Shown: positions 26,238-35,981, numbered from the stretch's first letter. The stretch: DNA of 64,000 nucleotides from Candidatus Schekmanbacteria bacterium RIFCSPLOWO2_02_FULL_38_14 (GCA_001790855.1 MGDH01000038.1:1-64000); one strand, 5' to 3'. Notes: generated by a model not told the origin, from the sequence alone. Translations and numbers: made by a program.

Positions 26238-27467
26238 CTATTCATACCGCAGAGCGTCAATCGGGTTAAGCTGCGATGCCTTGTATGCAGGGTAAAATCC
26301 GAAGGATATTCCGACAAGCCCTGAAAAGCCGAATGCAAGCATTATTGAAAATGGAGATACAATTGTGGGCCAACCAGCAAAGGTTGATACAATCTTTGAA
26401 ATTGTTATGCCAAGTATTATTCCGACAATGCCTCCGATTAATGAAAGGGTTACTGCCTCAATAATAAATTGAGTTCTGATATCCCATGTTTTTGCGCCAA
26501 TTGCCATTCTTATTCCTATCTCCCTTGTCCTTTCTGTAACTGAAACAAGCATGATGTTCATAATACCGATGCCGCCGACAAGGAGTGAAACCGAAGCGAT
26601 GGAACCAAGCAGTAGCGCCATTATCCTGGTTGCTTGTTTTGCAAACTCCATCATTTCCGTAAGATTCCTTACACTGAAATCATCATCCTGTTTTGAAGAT
26701 ATACTATGTCTCTGTCTAAGAAGTTCGGTTATCTGTTTTTCAGCCGTCTCAAGACTCTCAACATTTTTTGCCTTAACAACGATTGTTCTTATCATGCCGG
26801 GGAATGTTGTTCCAAAAAGCCTTTTCTGCGCTGTTGTTACAGGGACAAATATGGTATCATCTTGATCCTGCCCCATCAAGTTCTGACCTTTTTTCTGCAA
26901 AATTCCAATTACTTTGAACGAAACCCTTTTTATCCTTATAATTTTGCCAATCGGGCTTGTATTTCCAAAAAGATTATCAATAACTGTTTGACCCAATATG
27001 CAGACTTTCGTGGCATTTTTGATATCCTGTTCAGTAAATTCTCTTCCAGAAGCAAGCGACCAGTCCCTGACTTTCAAAACATCTGTTGTAGTCCCTGACA
27101 CAAGAGTTGACCAGTTCTGGTTACTGTAAACAATTTGTGCGGTTCCATTAAGCGACGGGGCAACATTTAATACAGCAGAACATTCCTTCTCTATTGCTTC
27201 TGCGTCTCCCATGGTAAGGGTTGGCTGGTTCCCCATGCCTGTTCTTACACCTCCGGTAGTAGTTGTGCCGGGGACAACCATAAGAAGATTGCTCCCGAGA
27301 CTTGCGACCTGCTCGGCAATTTTCTGGTTTGCTCCTGCGCCTACTGCAAGCATTGCAATAACAGCGCTTACCCCTATAATGATTCCAAGCATTGTGAGGG
27401 CAGAGCGCATTTTGTTAACCCTCAGCGCTCTCAGGGCAATTTTTATAGTTGAAGGGATGTTAATCAT
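26238..27467 (-). CDS. MacB-type ABC permease (FtsX-fold)
   Basis: 409 residues from the ATG at 27467; the upstream extension is encoded by an R3 repeat and is not expected to be protein. N-terminal span SALTMLGIIIGVSAVIAML, a periplasmic MacB domain (about 45-280), then three C-terminal spans with GIMNIMLVSVTERTREIGIRMAIGAK, the conserved FtsX/MacB motif. The ATPase is encoded separately, 161 bases upstream. With MacA-like protein it forms a tripartite efflux or lipoprotein-type export system. Confidence 0.88.
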   Translation of the reverse strand: MINIPSTIKIALRALRVNKMRSALTMLGIIIGVSAVIAMLAVGAGANQKIAEQVASLGSNLLMVVPGTTTTGGVRTGMGNQPTLTMGDAEAIEKECSAVLNVAPSLNGTAQIVYSNQNWSTLVSGTTTDVLKVRDWSLASGREFTEQDIKNATKVCILGQTVIDNLFGNTSPIGKIIRIKRVSFKVIGILQKKGQNLMGQDQDDTIFVPVTTAQKRLFGTTFPGMIRTIVVKAKNVESLETAEKQITELLRQRHSISSKQDDDFSVRNLTEMMEFAKQATRIMALLLGSIASVSLLVGGIGIMNIMLVSVTERTREIGIRMAIGAKTWDIRTQFIIEAVTLSLIGGIVGIILGITISKIVSTFAGWPTIVSPFSIMLAFGFSGLVGISFGFYPAYKASQLNPIDALRYE

Positions 27468-27473
27468 AAAAAA

Positions 27474-27626
27474 CCCAAATATCAAAATCCAAATTTCAAA
27501 TAAATGACAAATATCAAAATCCAAATAAGAAATAAGTCCAAATCATAAAATTTAAAGCTAAAAATTCTGTCATTTGTTATTTGTGCTTTTAGTTTGATTT
27601 GAACTTTGAGCTTTGTCATTTGAAAT
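27474..27626. repeat. R3 repeat (CAAAT/ATTTG long inverted repeat)
   Basis: Runs of CAAATATCAAAATCCAAAT and AAATGACAAAT are matched by inverted ATTTGTTATTTG and CTTTGTCATTTGAAAT. Lies inside the MacB operon, between ATPase and permease genes. Relatives at 33277, 34455 and 63079. Confidence 0.7.
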
Positions 27627-27628
27627 TA

Positions 27629-28318
27629 TTATTTTTTTACTGCCTCATTACTTATAATCTTCCCGTCAAGAAACTTTACAATTCTTCTACTGTATGCGGC
27701 TATGTCAGACTCGTGGGTTACAATTATTATTGTTATTTTTGATTCTTTGTTCAGTTTGACAAAGAGATTCATTATTTCAGCGCTTGTTTTTGTGTCAAGG
27801 TTTCCTGTTGGTTCATCTGCAAGAATAATTGGGGCATTGTTTACAATTGCTCTTGCTATGGCAACTCTCTGCTGTTCCCCTCCTGAAAGCTGGTTTGGGT
27901 TATGTCTTTCTCTGCCTTTGAGACCCACAGCTTCAAGTGAGGCCATTGCCTTTGCCCTTCTTTCTTTTGCTGAAATTCCATTATAGAGCATTGGAAGCTC
28001 GACATTTTCAATTGCCGTTGTTCTGGGGAGAAGGTTAAAGCTCTGGAAAACAAATCCTAACTTTTTATTTCTTATTCCTGCAAGCTCATTCTTGTTGAAC
28101 CTGCTAACATCAATTTCATCAAGAAAATATTTACCGCCTGTTGATTTATCAAGGCATCCGAGGATGTTCATGAATGTTGATTTCCCTGAGCCGGAGGGAC
28201 CCATTACTGAGACAAAGTCCCCTTTTTCTATTGAAAGGGATACTCCGCGCAGGGCATTTACTTCAACATCTCCGATTTTGTAAATCCTGCTGATTTCTTT
28301 TGCTTCAATGAGTGGCAT
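27629..28318 (-). CDS. MacB/LolD-type ABC ATPase
   Basis: 229 residues. Walker A GPSGSGKSTFMN, Q-loop FVFQSFNLLP, signature LSGGEQQRVAIARA, Walker B IILADEPTGNLD and switch His in IIIVTHE. All are intact. It ends the ATPase domain without a fused membrane domain, as in LolD and many MacB pairs outside the enterobacteria. Starts 2 bases after the MacA-like gene and powers the MacB-type permease downstream. Confidence 0.92.
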   Translation of the reverse strand: MPLIEAKEISRIYKIGDVEVNALRGVSLSIEKGDFVSVMGPSGSGKSTFMNILGCLDKSTGGKYFLDEIDVSRFNKNELAGIRNKKLGFVFQSFNLLPRTTAIENVELPMLYNGISAKERRAKAMASLEAVGLKGRERHNPNQLSGGEQQRVAIARAIVNNAPIILADEPTGNLDTKTSAEIMNLFVKLNKESKITIIIVTHESDIAAYSRRIVKFLDGKIISNEAVKK

Positions 28319-28320
28319 GG

Positions 28321-29484
28321 TTAAAACATTCTCGGCATGCGCGATGAAGAATTATTTTTTCCATTTGATATGGATTCAGTTATTACTTCCTGTCCTTCTT
28401 TTATATTTCCCGAAACAAGCTCTGTATAACTTCCATCGCTTATTCCTGTAACGACTTCTATCCTTTTTGGCTTTCCATTTTCAACTGTCCAGACAGTACT
28501 GCCCTTTCTTTCTGATGGTTTATTCTCATTTTCAGAAGGCTTAAACCTCAGCGATATGTTTGGTATCTTTAAGACATCTTTTTTTCTGGCGGTGATTATT
28601 GAGACATTGGCAGTCATTCCGGGTTTTAGCCGGAGGTCAGAATTATCCACTTTAACCACGACATCATAGGTAATAACATTCTGAATATTTATAGGGGCGT
28701 TTCTTACCTGGAAAACAGTTCCTTTAAATGTAAGTTCCGGGTAAGCATCAACAGTAAACTCAACATCCTGCCCGACTATTATTACCCCAATGTCTGACTC
28801 ATCAACATTTGTGTCTATCTGCATTTCACTGAGGTCGCGGGCAATAGTGAAAAGCGTTGGAGTCTGAAAGCTTGCGGCAACTGTCTGTCCAATATCCACA
28901 TTCCTTGACACTACAATTCCGTCTACAGGAGACAATATCTTTGTGTATTTGAGGTTTGTTTCAGCATATGATAAGGAAGCCTCTGCCTGAGCGACCTGAG
29001 CCTTTGCTGCGCTTAGCTGCGACTTGCCTGCCTCATAATTTGTCTCTGATGTATCAAGAATGCTTTTTGAGATGATGAGGTTTTTCACAAACAGCTCTGT
29101 GTTTCTTTCAAGAATTCTTTTTGCATCAAGAAGGGAGGCTTCTGCTTTTTCAACGTTTGCTTTTGCAGACATAAGATTTGCTCTTGCCTGCTCAACCTGC
29201 GCTTCAAAGAGAACAGGGTCAATGAGTGCTATCAACTGGGATTTTTTTACAAAAGAGTTAAAATCTGCATATATTTCTTTTATTTTTCCAGAGACCTGTG
29301 TGCCAACAAGGATTGTGCTTACAGGGTTTACAGTTCCTGTGGCATTAACAGTTGCCACTATATCTCCTCTGAGAACTTTATCGAGTTTGTATTTTGCTTG
29401 ATTTTCTTTTTTCCTGAATCCAAAAAAAAGAGCTACTACCAAGATTATTCCTATAACAACTCCAATGAGTATTTTTTTCATCAA
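28321..29484 (-). CDS. MacA-like periplasmic adaptor (RND/MFP family)
   Basis: 387 residues. Signal anchor KILIGVVIGIILVVALFFGF, lipoyl half ATGTVNPVSTILVGTQVSGKIKEIY, a long coiled-coil hairpin (about 85-170, ESLLDAKRILER-type repeats), second lipoyl half LSPVDGIVVSRNVDIGQTV, beta-barrel and a membrane-proximal domain. It bridges the MacB permease to an outer-membrane TolC-like channel; no tolC gene is in the window. First gene of the operon. Confidence 0.9.
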   Translation of the reverse strand: MMKKILIGVVIGIILVVALFFGFRKKENQAKYKLDKVLRGDIVATVNATGTVNPVSTILVGTQVSGKIKEIYADFNSFVKKSQLIALIDPVLFEAQVEQARANLMSAKANVEKAEASLLDAKRILERNTELFVKNLIISKSILDTSETNYEAGKSQLSAAKAQVAQAEASLSYAETNLKYTKILSPVDGIVVSRNVDIGQTVAASFQTPTLFTIARDLSEMQIDTNVDESDIGVIIVGQDVEFTVDAYPELTFKGTVFQVRNAPINIQNVITYDVVVKVDNSDLRLKPGMTANVSIITARKKDVLKIPNISLRFKPSENENKPSERKGSTVWTVENGKPKRIEVVTGISDGSYTELVSGNIKEGQEVITESISNGKNNSSSRMPRMF

Positions 29485-29843
29485 GTCTCCTTTAACTTTT
29501 TACTGTTCACTGAAAACTATTCACTTCTTCTTCAGCACTTTAAACCGCTTACCAATGCCTGTTCCGTATGATGTCTTTGCTTTGACTAAAATATGTTGTT
29601 GAAGAGGAGATTAACAAGGATAAAACTGCGGCGATGAACACATAAAAAAACTTTATGCGGTATGACATAGTTTTCCCTTTTACTAATTTATTTCTATTTA
29701 GAGTTTAATTTTTACCATATATTAAATTTTAGTTATAAAATCAAAAATATCAACCTTAATTTTGTTGACAAATATTATTTTATTTTAAAAACTCAAAAAA
29801 ATTTCAGAAAACACGTTTGTTATCCTGTAAGGAGGAAAATGAA
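29485..29843. other. 359-base divergent spacer before macA-like and rubrerythrin genes
   Basis: Contains an R4 unit at 29501-29526. On the minus strand, 29549-29668 could code for a 39-residue peptide with a basic start and a hydrophobic stretch (VFIAAVLSLLIS), but its ribosome binding site is weak. In another frame 29521-29610 reads ILVKAKTSYGTGIGKRFKVL then Lys3 and a stop, like the tail of a lost gene. The rest is AT-rich with a TTGACA at 29766. Confidence 0.4.
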
Positions 29844-30377
29844 ATGGAACTAAAGGGGAGTAAAACCGAAACAAACCTGAAGGCAGCCTTTGCAGGTGAA
29901 TCACAGGCAAGGAATAAATATACATTTTTTGCAAGTGTGGCAAAAAAAGAGGGGTTTGAGCAGTTATCAGAAATATTTTTTGAAACTGCTGATAATGAAA
30001 AGGAGCACGCAAAAAGGATGTTCAAATTTCTAAAGGGAATAGGGAATTCAAAAGAAAATTTAAAGGCAGCAGCAGAAGGCGAGAACTGCGAGTGGACCAG
30101 CATGTATCCCGGATTTTCAAAAACAGCAAAGGATGAGGGTTTTACAGAGATTGCAGAGTTTTTCAGCAAACTCTCTGAAGTTGAAAAGGAACACGAGAAA
30201 AGATACAATGCACTTCTTGAAAATATAAACAAGGATAAGGTTTTCAAGAGAGAAAATACAGTCAGGTGGAAATGCCGCAACTGCGGATATATTCATGAAG
30301 GAAAAGAGGCATTGCAGATTTGTCCTGTGTGTAATCACCCAAAAAGCTATTTTGAGATAGTGGCTGAAAACTATTAA
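29844..30377 (+). CDS. rbr: rubrerythrin
   Basis: 177 residues. The N-terminal ferritin-like diiron domain carries [23 protein letters not shown] and the second [12 protein letters not shown], i.e. the paired ExxH ligands. The C-terminus is a rubredoxin domain: [12 protein letters not shown] and CPVCNHP give the CxxC pairs for one iron. Rubrerythrin reduces hydrogen peroxide in anaerobes. ATG 29844 is chosen over the upstream TTG because AAGGAGG lies 8 bases before it. It stands alone, divergent from the efflux operon. Confidence 0.95.
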   Translation: MELKGSKTETNLKAAFAGESQARNKYTFFASVAKKEGFEQLSEIFFETADNEKEHAKRMFKFLKGIGNSKENLKAAAEGENCEWTSMYPGFSKTAKDEGFTEIAEFFSKLSEVEKEHEKRYNALLENINKDKVFKRENTVRWKCRNCGYIHEGKEALQICPVCNHPKSYFEIVAENY

Positions 30378-30488
30378 AAGTGAATAGTTGTTAGTGAATA
30401 GTGAACAGTATTTAAAATAATGAGAAATGAACAATTAATAATTGATAATTGTTAATTAAAACTATTCACTGACTACTATTTTCTTATT
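30378..30488. repeat. R4 inverted repeat between convergent genes
   Basis: AGTGAATAGTTGTTAGTGAA and ATAGTGAACAGT at the left face AACTATTCACTGACTACTAT at the right. The segment fills the gap between rubrerythrin and uvrA and may serve as a bidirectional terminator. Confidence 0.55.
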
Positions 30489-33278
30489 CTATTGACCCTT
30501 CAAATACCTTCCGGTGTAGGAGTATTTGCAGGCAATAATGTCTTCAAGAGTTCCCTGTGCAACAATGTAGCCGCCGTCCTGTCCGCCTTCAGGTCCAAGG
30601 TCGATTATGTAATCAGCCGCTTTTATGAAATCAAGGTTATGCTCAATTATAAGGATTGAATGCCCAAAATCAACAAGCCTCTGCAAAACCTTTATGAGGG
30701 TTTCAACATCAGAGATATGAAGCCCAGTTGTTGGCTCATCAAAAACAAAGAGATATTTTCTTGCGCCCTTGCTCTGTGCAAGAAAACCTGCAAGCTTAAG
30801 CCTCTGGGCTTCTCCCCCGCTCAATGTTGATGTTCCCTGTCCAAGCTTCAGGTAGCCAAGCCCTATATCCCGGAGAATTTTCAGCTTTTTAATGATTTCA
30901 GGTTTATCAATAAAAAATTTTATTGCCTCTCCAACTGTCAGGTCAAGGATTTCATCTATGTTTTTTCTGTTGTAGCGCACATCAAGGACAGCGCTTCTGA
31001 ACCTTTTGCCACTGCATTTGTCGCACTTCACCTCTATGTCAGCCATAAAATACATCTCAAGAACAACAGTTCCTGTACCCTTGCACACATCACACCTTCC
31101 TCCGTCTACATTGAAAGAAAAATCCCTTGCCTTCAGTCCTTTTGTTTTTGCATCCCTTGCTGAAGCAATAAGTTTTCTGATGTCATCATAGGCCTTTATG
31201 TAGGTTACAGGATTTGACCTTACTGACCTTCCGATTGGCGACTGGTCCATCAGTATGATGTCATCTACAAGCTCTGTCCCTTCAATAAAATCAAACCCTC
31301 CGGCATCCTGTTCCTGCGAGTGGAGAGGCAGCGGAGTTTTTTTTGCTTTTTTGCTTAGTGTTTTGAATCCTGCATAGAGAACATCATCCAGAAGTGTTGA
31401 TTTTCCTGAGCCTGAAACCCCGGTTATGCAGGTGAGAACGCCAAGGGGAATACTGACGTTGAGATTTTTTAAATTATTTTTGCGCGCATTGCGAATCTGC
31501 AAGAACCCCTTTGGATTTCTCCTGATGGATTTAAAGTCCGTCAGATTCCCATGCTTTAAGAATCTGGCGGTCAGCGACTCTTTTGAGTTCAGGAGGTTGT
31601 CAAGGTTTCCTTCAAATACAACTTCTCCTCCAAGCTGCCCTGCTCCGGGTCCCAAATCAATGATTTTATCAGCTCCTTTGATTATGGTCCTGTCGTGCTC
31701 AACAACAACAACTGTATTGCCGCTCTCCTGCAGGCTTTTTAAAATATTGAGCAGCCTTGTGCTGTCTCTTGCGTGGAGTCCAACAGTGGGTTCATCAAGG
31801 ACATAGAGTGTATCTGTCAGGGATGAGCCAAGGGCTGAGGCAAGGCTAATCCTCTGCATCTCTCCGCCGCTTAATGTCCTTGTCTGCCTGTCAAGAGTGA
31901 GGTATCCAAGCCCGACATCCTTTAAGTATTTAAGGCGTGATTTTATTTCTTTTATTACAGTTTTTCCTGTTTCATATTCGTGGTTGCTTATTGTAAGATA
32001 GTTAAAAAATATTCCAAGGTCACTTATGCTCATCTGGCTTAGTTCAGAAATGTCTTTTCCTACGAATTTTATATTCAAGGCTTCTTTTCTAAGCCTTTTA
32101 CCATTGCACGCTTCACACAAAGTATAGCTTCTGTACTTTGCAAGCATAACCCTGACATGGATTTTGTATTTCTTGCTTTCAAACCAGTCAAAAAAACCTT
32201 TTACTCCAACAAAATCGCCTGCGCCATTTATGATTAAATCTTTTTCTTTTTCTGTTAAGTCCCTGAATGGCTTATCAAGGGGAATTCTGTGTCTTTTTGC
32301 AGCTTTCTCAAGGTCATGATACATTTTCTGATATGATGGAGTATTCCAGACTGCTATTGCGCCTTCTTTTATGGAAAGGTTTTTATCAGGAATGACTTTG
32401 TCAATATCTATCCCTGTTACCCTTCCAAAACCGTGGCAGACCTGACAGGCTCCGAGAGGGCTGTTAAAAGAAAAAAGAAGCGGCTCAGGTTTCATGAAGC
32501 TTTTGTTGCATACAGTACAATTAAATGATGAGTCAAAGTTTATTCTTTCATTTTCGTGTACAATTACAGAGGCTTTTCCCAGTCCAATTTTAAATGCGGT
32601 TTCAAGCGATTCATTCAGTCTCGTAAAGGAATTTTCATTAACTTCAATCCTGTCTATGAGGATATCTGTTTTTCCCTTTTTTTCAGAAACGCTGTATTCA
32701 TCCTCCTCAAGGTTAATGAATCTGCCTTCTTCATATACACGGTAAAATCCCTGTTTTATCAGTTCATCTTTTATTGTTTCAAAAAGCCTTTCATCTTCTG
32801 TTCTTAACGTGGAAACAATCAGAATCCTTGTTCCGTGGCAGGTATCAAAAAGATATTTTGCAGCGCTTTCGGGGTTATCTTTTTTAACTTCAATGCTGCA
32901 CTCAGGGCAGAAGGTCCTGCCTGTTTTTGCATAGAGAAGCCTTAGATAATCATTCAGTTCAGTTGCAGTTCCAACAGTTGACCTTGCATTCTTCACGCTG
33001 TTTTTCTGCTCAAGCGCAATTGCAGGCTGGATATGGTTTATGTAATCAACGTCAGGCCTCTCCATCCTTTCAAGAAACAGCCTTGCATATGTTGACATTG
33101 ACTCAACGTACCTCCTCTGTCCTTCTGCATATAGGGTATCAAAAGCAAGGCTTGATTTTCCTGAGCCTGAAACCCCGGTTATGACTGTTAGCTTTCCTGT
33201 TGGTATGGTGCAATTTAGGCTTTTGAGATTGTTTGTCCTTGCACCGGTTATTTCTATTTGTTTATCCATTTTTATCAA
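30489..33278 (-). CDS. uvrA: excinuclease ABC subunit A
   Basis: 929 residues, normal length. Two ABC modules: Walker A GVSGSGKSS near 35 and again near 625, signatures LSGGEMQRISLAS and LSGGEAQRLKLAG, Walker B VLDEPTVGLHARD and VFDEPTTGLHISD. Zinc modules are visible: CTVC with a later CQVC in the first half, and CDVC with CDKC in the second. It damage-scans DNA and loads UvrB in nucleotide excision repair. uvrB and uvrC are not in the window. It starts after a short R3 unit. Confidence 0.97.
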   Translation of the reverse strand: MIKMDKQIEITGARTNNLKSLNCTIPTGKLTVITGVSGSGKSSLAFDTLYAEGQRRYVESMSTYARLFLERMERPDVDYINHIQPAIALEQKNSVKNARSTVGTATELNDYLRLLYAKTGRTFCPECSIEVKKDNPESAAKYLFDTCHGTRILIVSTLRTEDERLFETIKDELIKQGFYRVYEEGRFINLEEDEYSVSEKKGKTDILIDRIEVNENSFTRLNESLETAFKIGLGKASVIVHENERINFDSSFNCTVCNKSFMKPEPLLFSFNSPLGACQVCHGFGRVTGIDIDKVIPDKNLSIKEGAIAVWNTPSYQKMYHDLEKAAKRHRIPLDKPFRDLTEKEKDLIINGAGDFVGVKGFFDWFESKKYKIHVRVMLAKYRSYTLCEACNGKRLRKEALNIKFVGKDISELSQMSISDLGIFFNYLTISNHEYETGKTVIKEIKSRLKYLKDVGLGYLTLDRQTRTLSGGEMQRISLASALGSSLTDTLYVLDEPTVGLHARDSTRLLNILKSLQESGNTVVVVEHDRTIIKGADKIIDLGPGAGQLGGEVVFEGNLDNLLNSKESLTARFLKHGNLTDFKSIRRNPKGFLQIRNARKNNLKNLNVSIPLGVLTCITGVSGSGKSTLLDDVLYAGFKTLSKKAKKTPLPLHSQEQDAGGFDFIEGTELVDDIILMDQSPIGRSVRSNPVTYIKAYDDIRKLIASARDAKTKGLKARDFSFNVDGGRCDVCKGTGTVVLEMYFMADIEVKCDKCSGKRFRSAVLDVRYNRKNIDEILDLTVGEAIKFFIDKPEIIKKLKILRDIGLGYLKLGQGTSTLSGGEAQRLKLAGFLAQSKGARKYLFVFDEPTTGLHISDVETLIKVLQRLVDFGHSILIIEHNLDFIKAADYIIDLGPEGGQDGGYIVAQGTLEDIIACKYSYTGRYLKGQ

Positions 33279-33320
33279 ATCTCAAATTCCAAACTCCAAA
33301 CAAATTCAAGATGCAAATAA
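33277..33320. repeat. R3-like repeat, short copy
   Basis: CAAATCTCAAATTCCAAACT and related CAAAC/CAAAT words lie directly upstream of uvrA; one arm only of the R3 structure. Confidence 0.45.
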
Positions 33321-33373
33321 GCAAAACAGCCATAAGTAATAAGCAGAAAAGTATTGAAGTATCATTCTTATAT

Positions 33374-34018
33374 TTACGGTATTGTTTCAACAATTTTCAT
33401 GCAAAGTTCGTTGGCATTTCTGGCAAACTCAGCTTCATTCAGATAATAATTCCACAGGGATGTCACAGGGCCTGTTGCAAGGCTTAAAACAGTAGTAATC
33501 ATATTAGAATATGTTATTCCGGGGAATGTCCCTCCGTAGGTTGTAATTTTATGTTCAGCAGCCCAGAGGGTTTTTCCTGTCCTGGTGTCTTTCATTTCAA
33601 CAAAAAGCCCTACAGTTTTAGAGGCATAAAAAAACATCCATTTTTTTTTGTAATAAGTTACCTTTCCGTAAATTAATGCATCTGCCTCCAGCATCTTTCC
33701 AATTTCTTCTGGATGAGGGCTTCTAAGGGGAGAAGGGTTTTTTATGCGGTTTTTTTTTAACTCAGAATCCACCTTGAAAATTTCGACATCAATGAATTTC
33801 TTTGGACTGAACTGGGCATAAAAGATTTTTCTTAAAACATCAGAGGCTTCAGGATTATCTGAAAAATTTTCAAAAGGAAGGATTGCTACTATTTTCGGAG
33901 AGGCTTTTTTAAAGTAGGCTGATACATCGTATGTGACATCAAAAAGATTGGTGAAAACAGAGCACGATGCAAGGGATACTGCCAAAAAAATTATTAAAAA
34001 AACTTTTTTCAGGTTCAT
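33374..34018 (-). CDS. putative lipoprotein, DUF799/GNA1162-like
   Basis: 214 residues from the ATG at 34018. The start MNLKKVFLIIFLAVSLASC is a signal peptide ending in a lipobox (LASC), so the mature protein is lipidated. The body VAILPFENFSDNPEASDVLRKIFYAQF and ADALIYGKVTYYKKKWMFFYASKTVGL matches the DUF799 type of lipoprotein that resembles CsgG-like outer-membrane proteins. The frame is open upstream, but the lipobox fixes the start. Role unknown, probably at the outer membrane. Confidence 0.75.
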   Translation of the reverse strand: MNLKKVFLIIFLAVSLASCSVFTNLFDVTYDVSAYFKKASPKIVAILPFENFSDNPEASDVLRKIFYAQFSPKKFIDVEIFKVDSELKKNRIKNPSPLRSPHPEEIGKMLEADALIYGKVTYYKKKWMFFYASKTVGLFVEMKDTRTGKTLWAAEHKITTYGGTFPGITYSNMITTVLSLATGPVTSLWNYYLNEAEFARNANELCMKIVETIP

Positions 34019-34124
34019 ATTTTTTAAAACTATAATTGGCAAAGAATATAATGTCAAATTTAGCTTGATTTAATAATAATGTTTTTCTAATATTTGAAAA
34101 CTATTTATTCAGGAGGGTTGAAAG

Positions 34125-34445
34125 ATGAATTATGACGGTATCCTCTTTTTGCTCAGGAACGACAAAAAGTTCTGTCCAAACTGCGAAGAACTTCGTTCTA
34201 TCTGGCTTCAGAATAACCTTTCAAAAAAAATAGAGATAAAGCATATTGACTGGGAAGACAGGTCTGAGGTAATCAAAGCTCTTGGAGAAAAAGGGTGTCC
34301 TCAGTTTCAGATTCTGACAGATGATAAGATTCCTGGCATAGAGGTAAAAGAATACAACAGGAACCGTTATCTTACCAGTGTATACGATATCTCCCTGTGG
34401 TGGAATAAAAAGTACGGAGCTCCTGTAAGGGCGAGCAAGGAATAG
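34125..34445 (+). CDS. thioredoxin/glutaredoxin-like protein with CPNC motif
   Basis: 106 residues. FCPNCEELR at about 17-25 has the C-x2-C redox motif after a first strand GILFLLRND, and KGCPQFQIL holds the cis-proline (Pro near 65) of the thioredoxin fold. No signal peptide, so it is cytoplasmic. AGGAGGG lies 10 bases upstream of the ATG. It may reduce a protein or a small thiol. It is followed by an R3 repeat and the chaperone gene; a functional link is not evident. Confidence 0.7.
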   Translation: MNYDGILFLLRNDKKFCPNCEELRSIWLQNNLSKKIEIKHIDWEDRSEVIKALGEKGCPQFQILTDDKIPGIEVKEYNRNRYLTSVYDISLWWNKKYGAPVRASKE

Positions 34446-34454
34446 GCTGTCTAA

Positions 34455-34570
34455 TGCCAAATGTCAAAACTCAAAGCTCAAATGGAATCCAAAGCCTGAC
34501 TGACCAAAATTTTCAGCATTTGGTTTTTGACATTTGGATTTTATTGCATTGAGATTTGGCATTTGAAATT
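34455..34570. repeat. R3 long inverted repeat
   Basis: GCCAAATGTCAAAACTCAAA at the left is mirrored by GAGATTTGGCATTTGAAATT at the right, with further CAAATGG/CCATTTG words inside. Located just before the PPIase gene. Confidence 0.7.
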
Positions 34571-34592
34571 TTTTAAACAAAAAGGAGAAATA

Positions 34593-35582
34593 ATGTATTC
34601 AAAAAAAATAGCCGGATGTTTTTTAATTCTACTGTCGTTCATAATAATATTACCGCTTATTGCAGGCGCGGAAGAGAGGAAAAGTCCTGATAAGGTAATT
34701 CTGGCAGAAGTGGGCGATAAGAAAATAACCCTTCAGGACCTTAACAGTAAAATCTCTGAGCTGCCTCTTCAGTATAGAGGCTTTTTCTCTGACCCCGGGA
34801 AAAAGGAAACTTTTCTGAACTCACTTGTCCAGCAGATTGTTCTTGCTAAAAAAGCAAGGGAGCTAAAGATGGATCAGAAGCCGGAGATTTCTGAGAAGAT
34901 AAATGATATTACCAATCAGATACTAAGCCAGGAACTGGTAAAAGAAGAAATTCTTAAAAAAAATAATATATCAGATGAAGAGATTAAGAAATATTATGGG
35001 AATAATGTTGATAAATACAGAGAGCCTGAAAGTGTAAAAGCAAGCCATATACTCATAAAGGTTGACGAGGATGCAGGCGAGGAGGCGAGAAGCAAATCTG
35101 AAGCAAAGGCAAAGGAGATTCTTGAGAAGGCAAAAAAGGGTGAGGATTTTGCTGCTCTTGCAAAGGAATTTTCTGAAGACACTGCAACAGGCAAAAGGGG
35201 TGGAGACCTTGGATTTTTCAACAAAGGAAGAATGGTTAAAGAGTTTAATGATGTTGCCTTCAAATTAAAACCAGGCGAGATAAGCGATATTGTTAAAACA
35301 AGATTTGGATACCATATAATAAAAGTTGAAGGGAAAAAAAAAGAACACCAGAAGGCTTTAACAGAAGTAAAGTCTCAGATTAAAGAAACTTTATCAAGAG
35401 AAGCCCTGAGAAAGAAACTGGATGAATATACAAAAAAGCTTTATGAGGAATCAAAGGTTGTTATGCATCCGGAGCTTTTAAAGGCAGCGGAAAGTGAAGA
35501 AAAAGATATTGATGAGATAGAAGAAACGGATGAGGAAAGCGTTGATGAGGATGGTTCAGAGATGGAGTTTGAAGAGGATTAG
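34593..35582 (+). CDS. periplasmic parvulin peptidyl-prolyl isomerase, SurA/PrsA-like
   Basis: 329 residues from ATG 34593, which AAAGGAG precedes; the longer frame runs through the R3 repeat. Signal peptide IAGCFLILLSFIIILPLIAGAEE. A SurA-N-like chaperone helix bundle (about 30-140), then a parvulin domain with VKASHILIKVDEDAGEE, FAALAKEFSEDTATGKRGGDLGFFNKGRMV and FGYHIIKVEG. The last about 35 residues are almost entirely Asp, Glu and Ser (EEKDIDEIEETDEESVDEDG), an odd acidic tail that could bind calcium or basic clients. It helps fold exported proteins. Confidence 0.85.
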   Translation: MYSKKIAGCFLILLSFIIILPLIAGAEERKSPDKVILAEVGDKKITLQDLNSKISELPLQYRGFFSDPGKKETFLNSLVQQIVLAKKARELKMDQKPEISEKINDITNQILSQELVKEEILKKNNISDEEIKKYYGNNVDKYREPESVKASHILIKVDEDAGEEARSKSEAKAKEILEKAKKGEDFAALAKEFSEDTATGKRGGDLGFFNKGRMVKEFNDVAFKLKPGEISDIVKTRFGYHIIKVEGKKKEHQKALTEVKSQIKETLSREALRKKLDEYTKKLYEESKVVMHPELLKAAESEEKDIDEIEETDEESVDEDGSEMEFEED

Positions 35583-35600
35583 AGGGAGAAGAGTCCTGGA

Positions 35601-35981
35601 ATGAAATACGGGCAAAAGGCAATAAAGAGCGCAAAGCTTGAAATCTGGGATAACCCCAACCCTGAGAAGAGCTATGAGATTGAAATAGACTTTCCTGAGT
35701 TTACCTGTTTGTGCCCAAGGTCAGGTTATCCGGATTTTGCAACAATTAAGGTTAAATATATTCCTGACAAATATGTGGTTGAGTTAAAATCACTGAAACT
35801 GTATTTTAACAAATTCAGAAACCATTACATTTCCCACGAAGCTGTTGTAAATAAAATCTATGACCATCTCAGAAGAGCAATTAAGCCGAGATACATTGAA
35901 GTTGCGGGAGATTTTAATCCACGGGGAAATGTCAGAACAGTAATCCGCATATCTTCACAGGCTGATCGGGAATGTCATTGA
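35601..35981 (+). CDS. queF: NADPH-dependent 7-cyano-7-deazaguanine reductase
   Basis: 126 residues, the short unimodular QueF type. [16 protein letters not shown] contains the catalytic Cys38 and Asp45; [16 protein letters not shown] is the QueF motif; YISHEA holds the substrate Glu80. It reduces preQ0 to preQ1 in queuosine synthesis. AGGGAG precedes the ATG by about 10 bases, and only 18 bases separate it from the PPIase gene. No other queuosine gene is visible nearby. Confidence 0.93.
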   Translation: MKYGQKAIKSAKLEIWDNPNPEKSYEIEIDFPEFTCLCPRSGYPDFATIKVKYIPDKYVVELKSLKLYFNKFRNHYISHEAVVNKIYDHLRRAIKPRYIEVAGDFNPRGNVRTVIRISSQADRECH

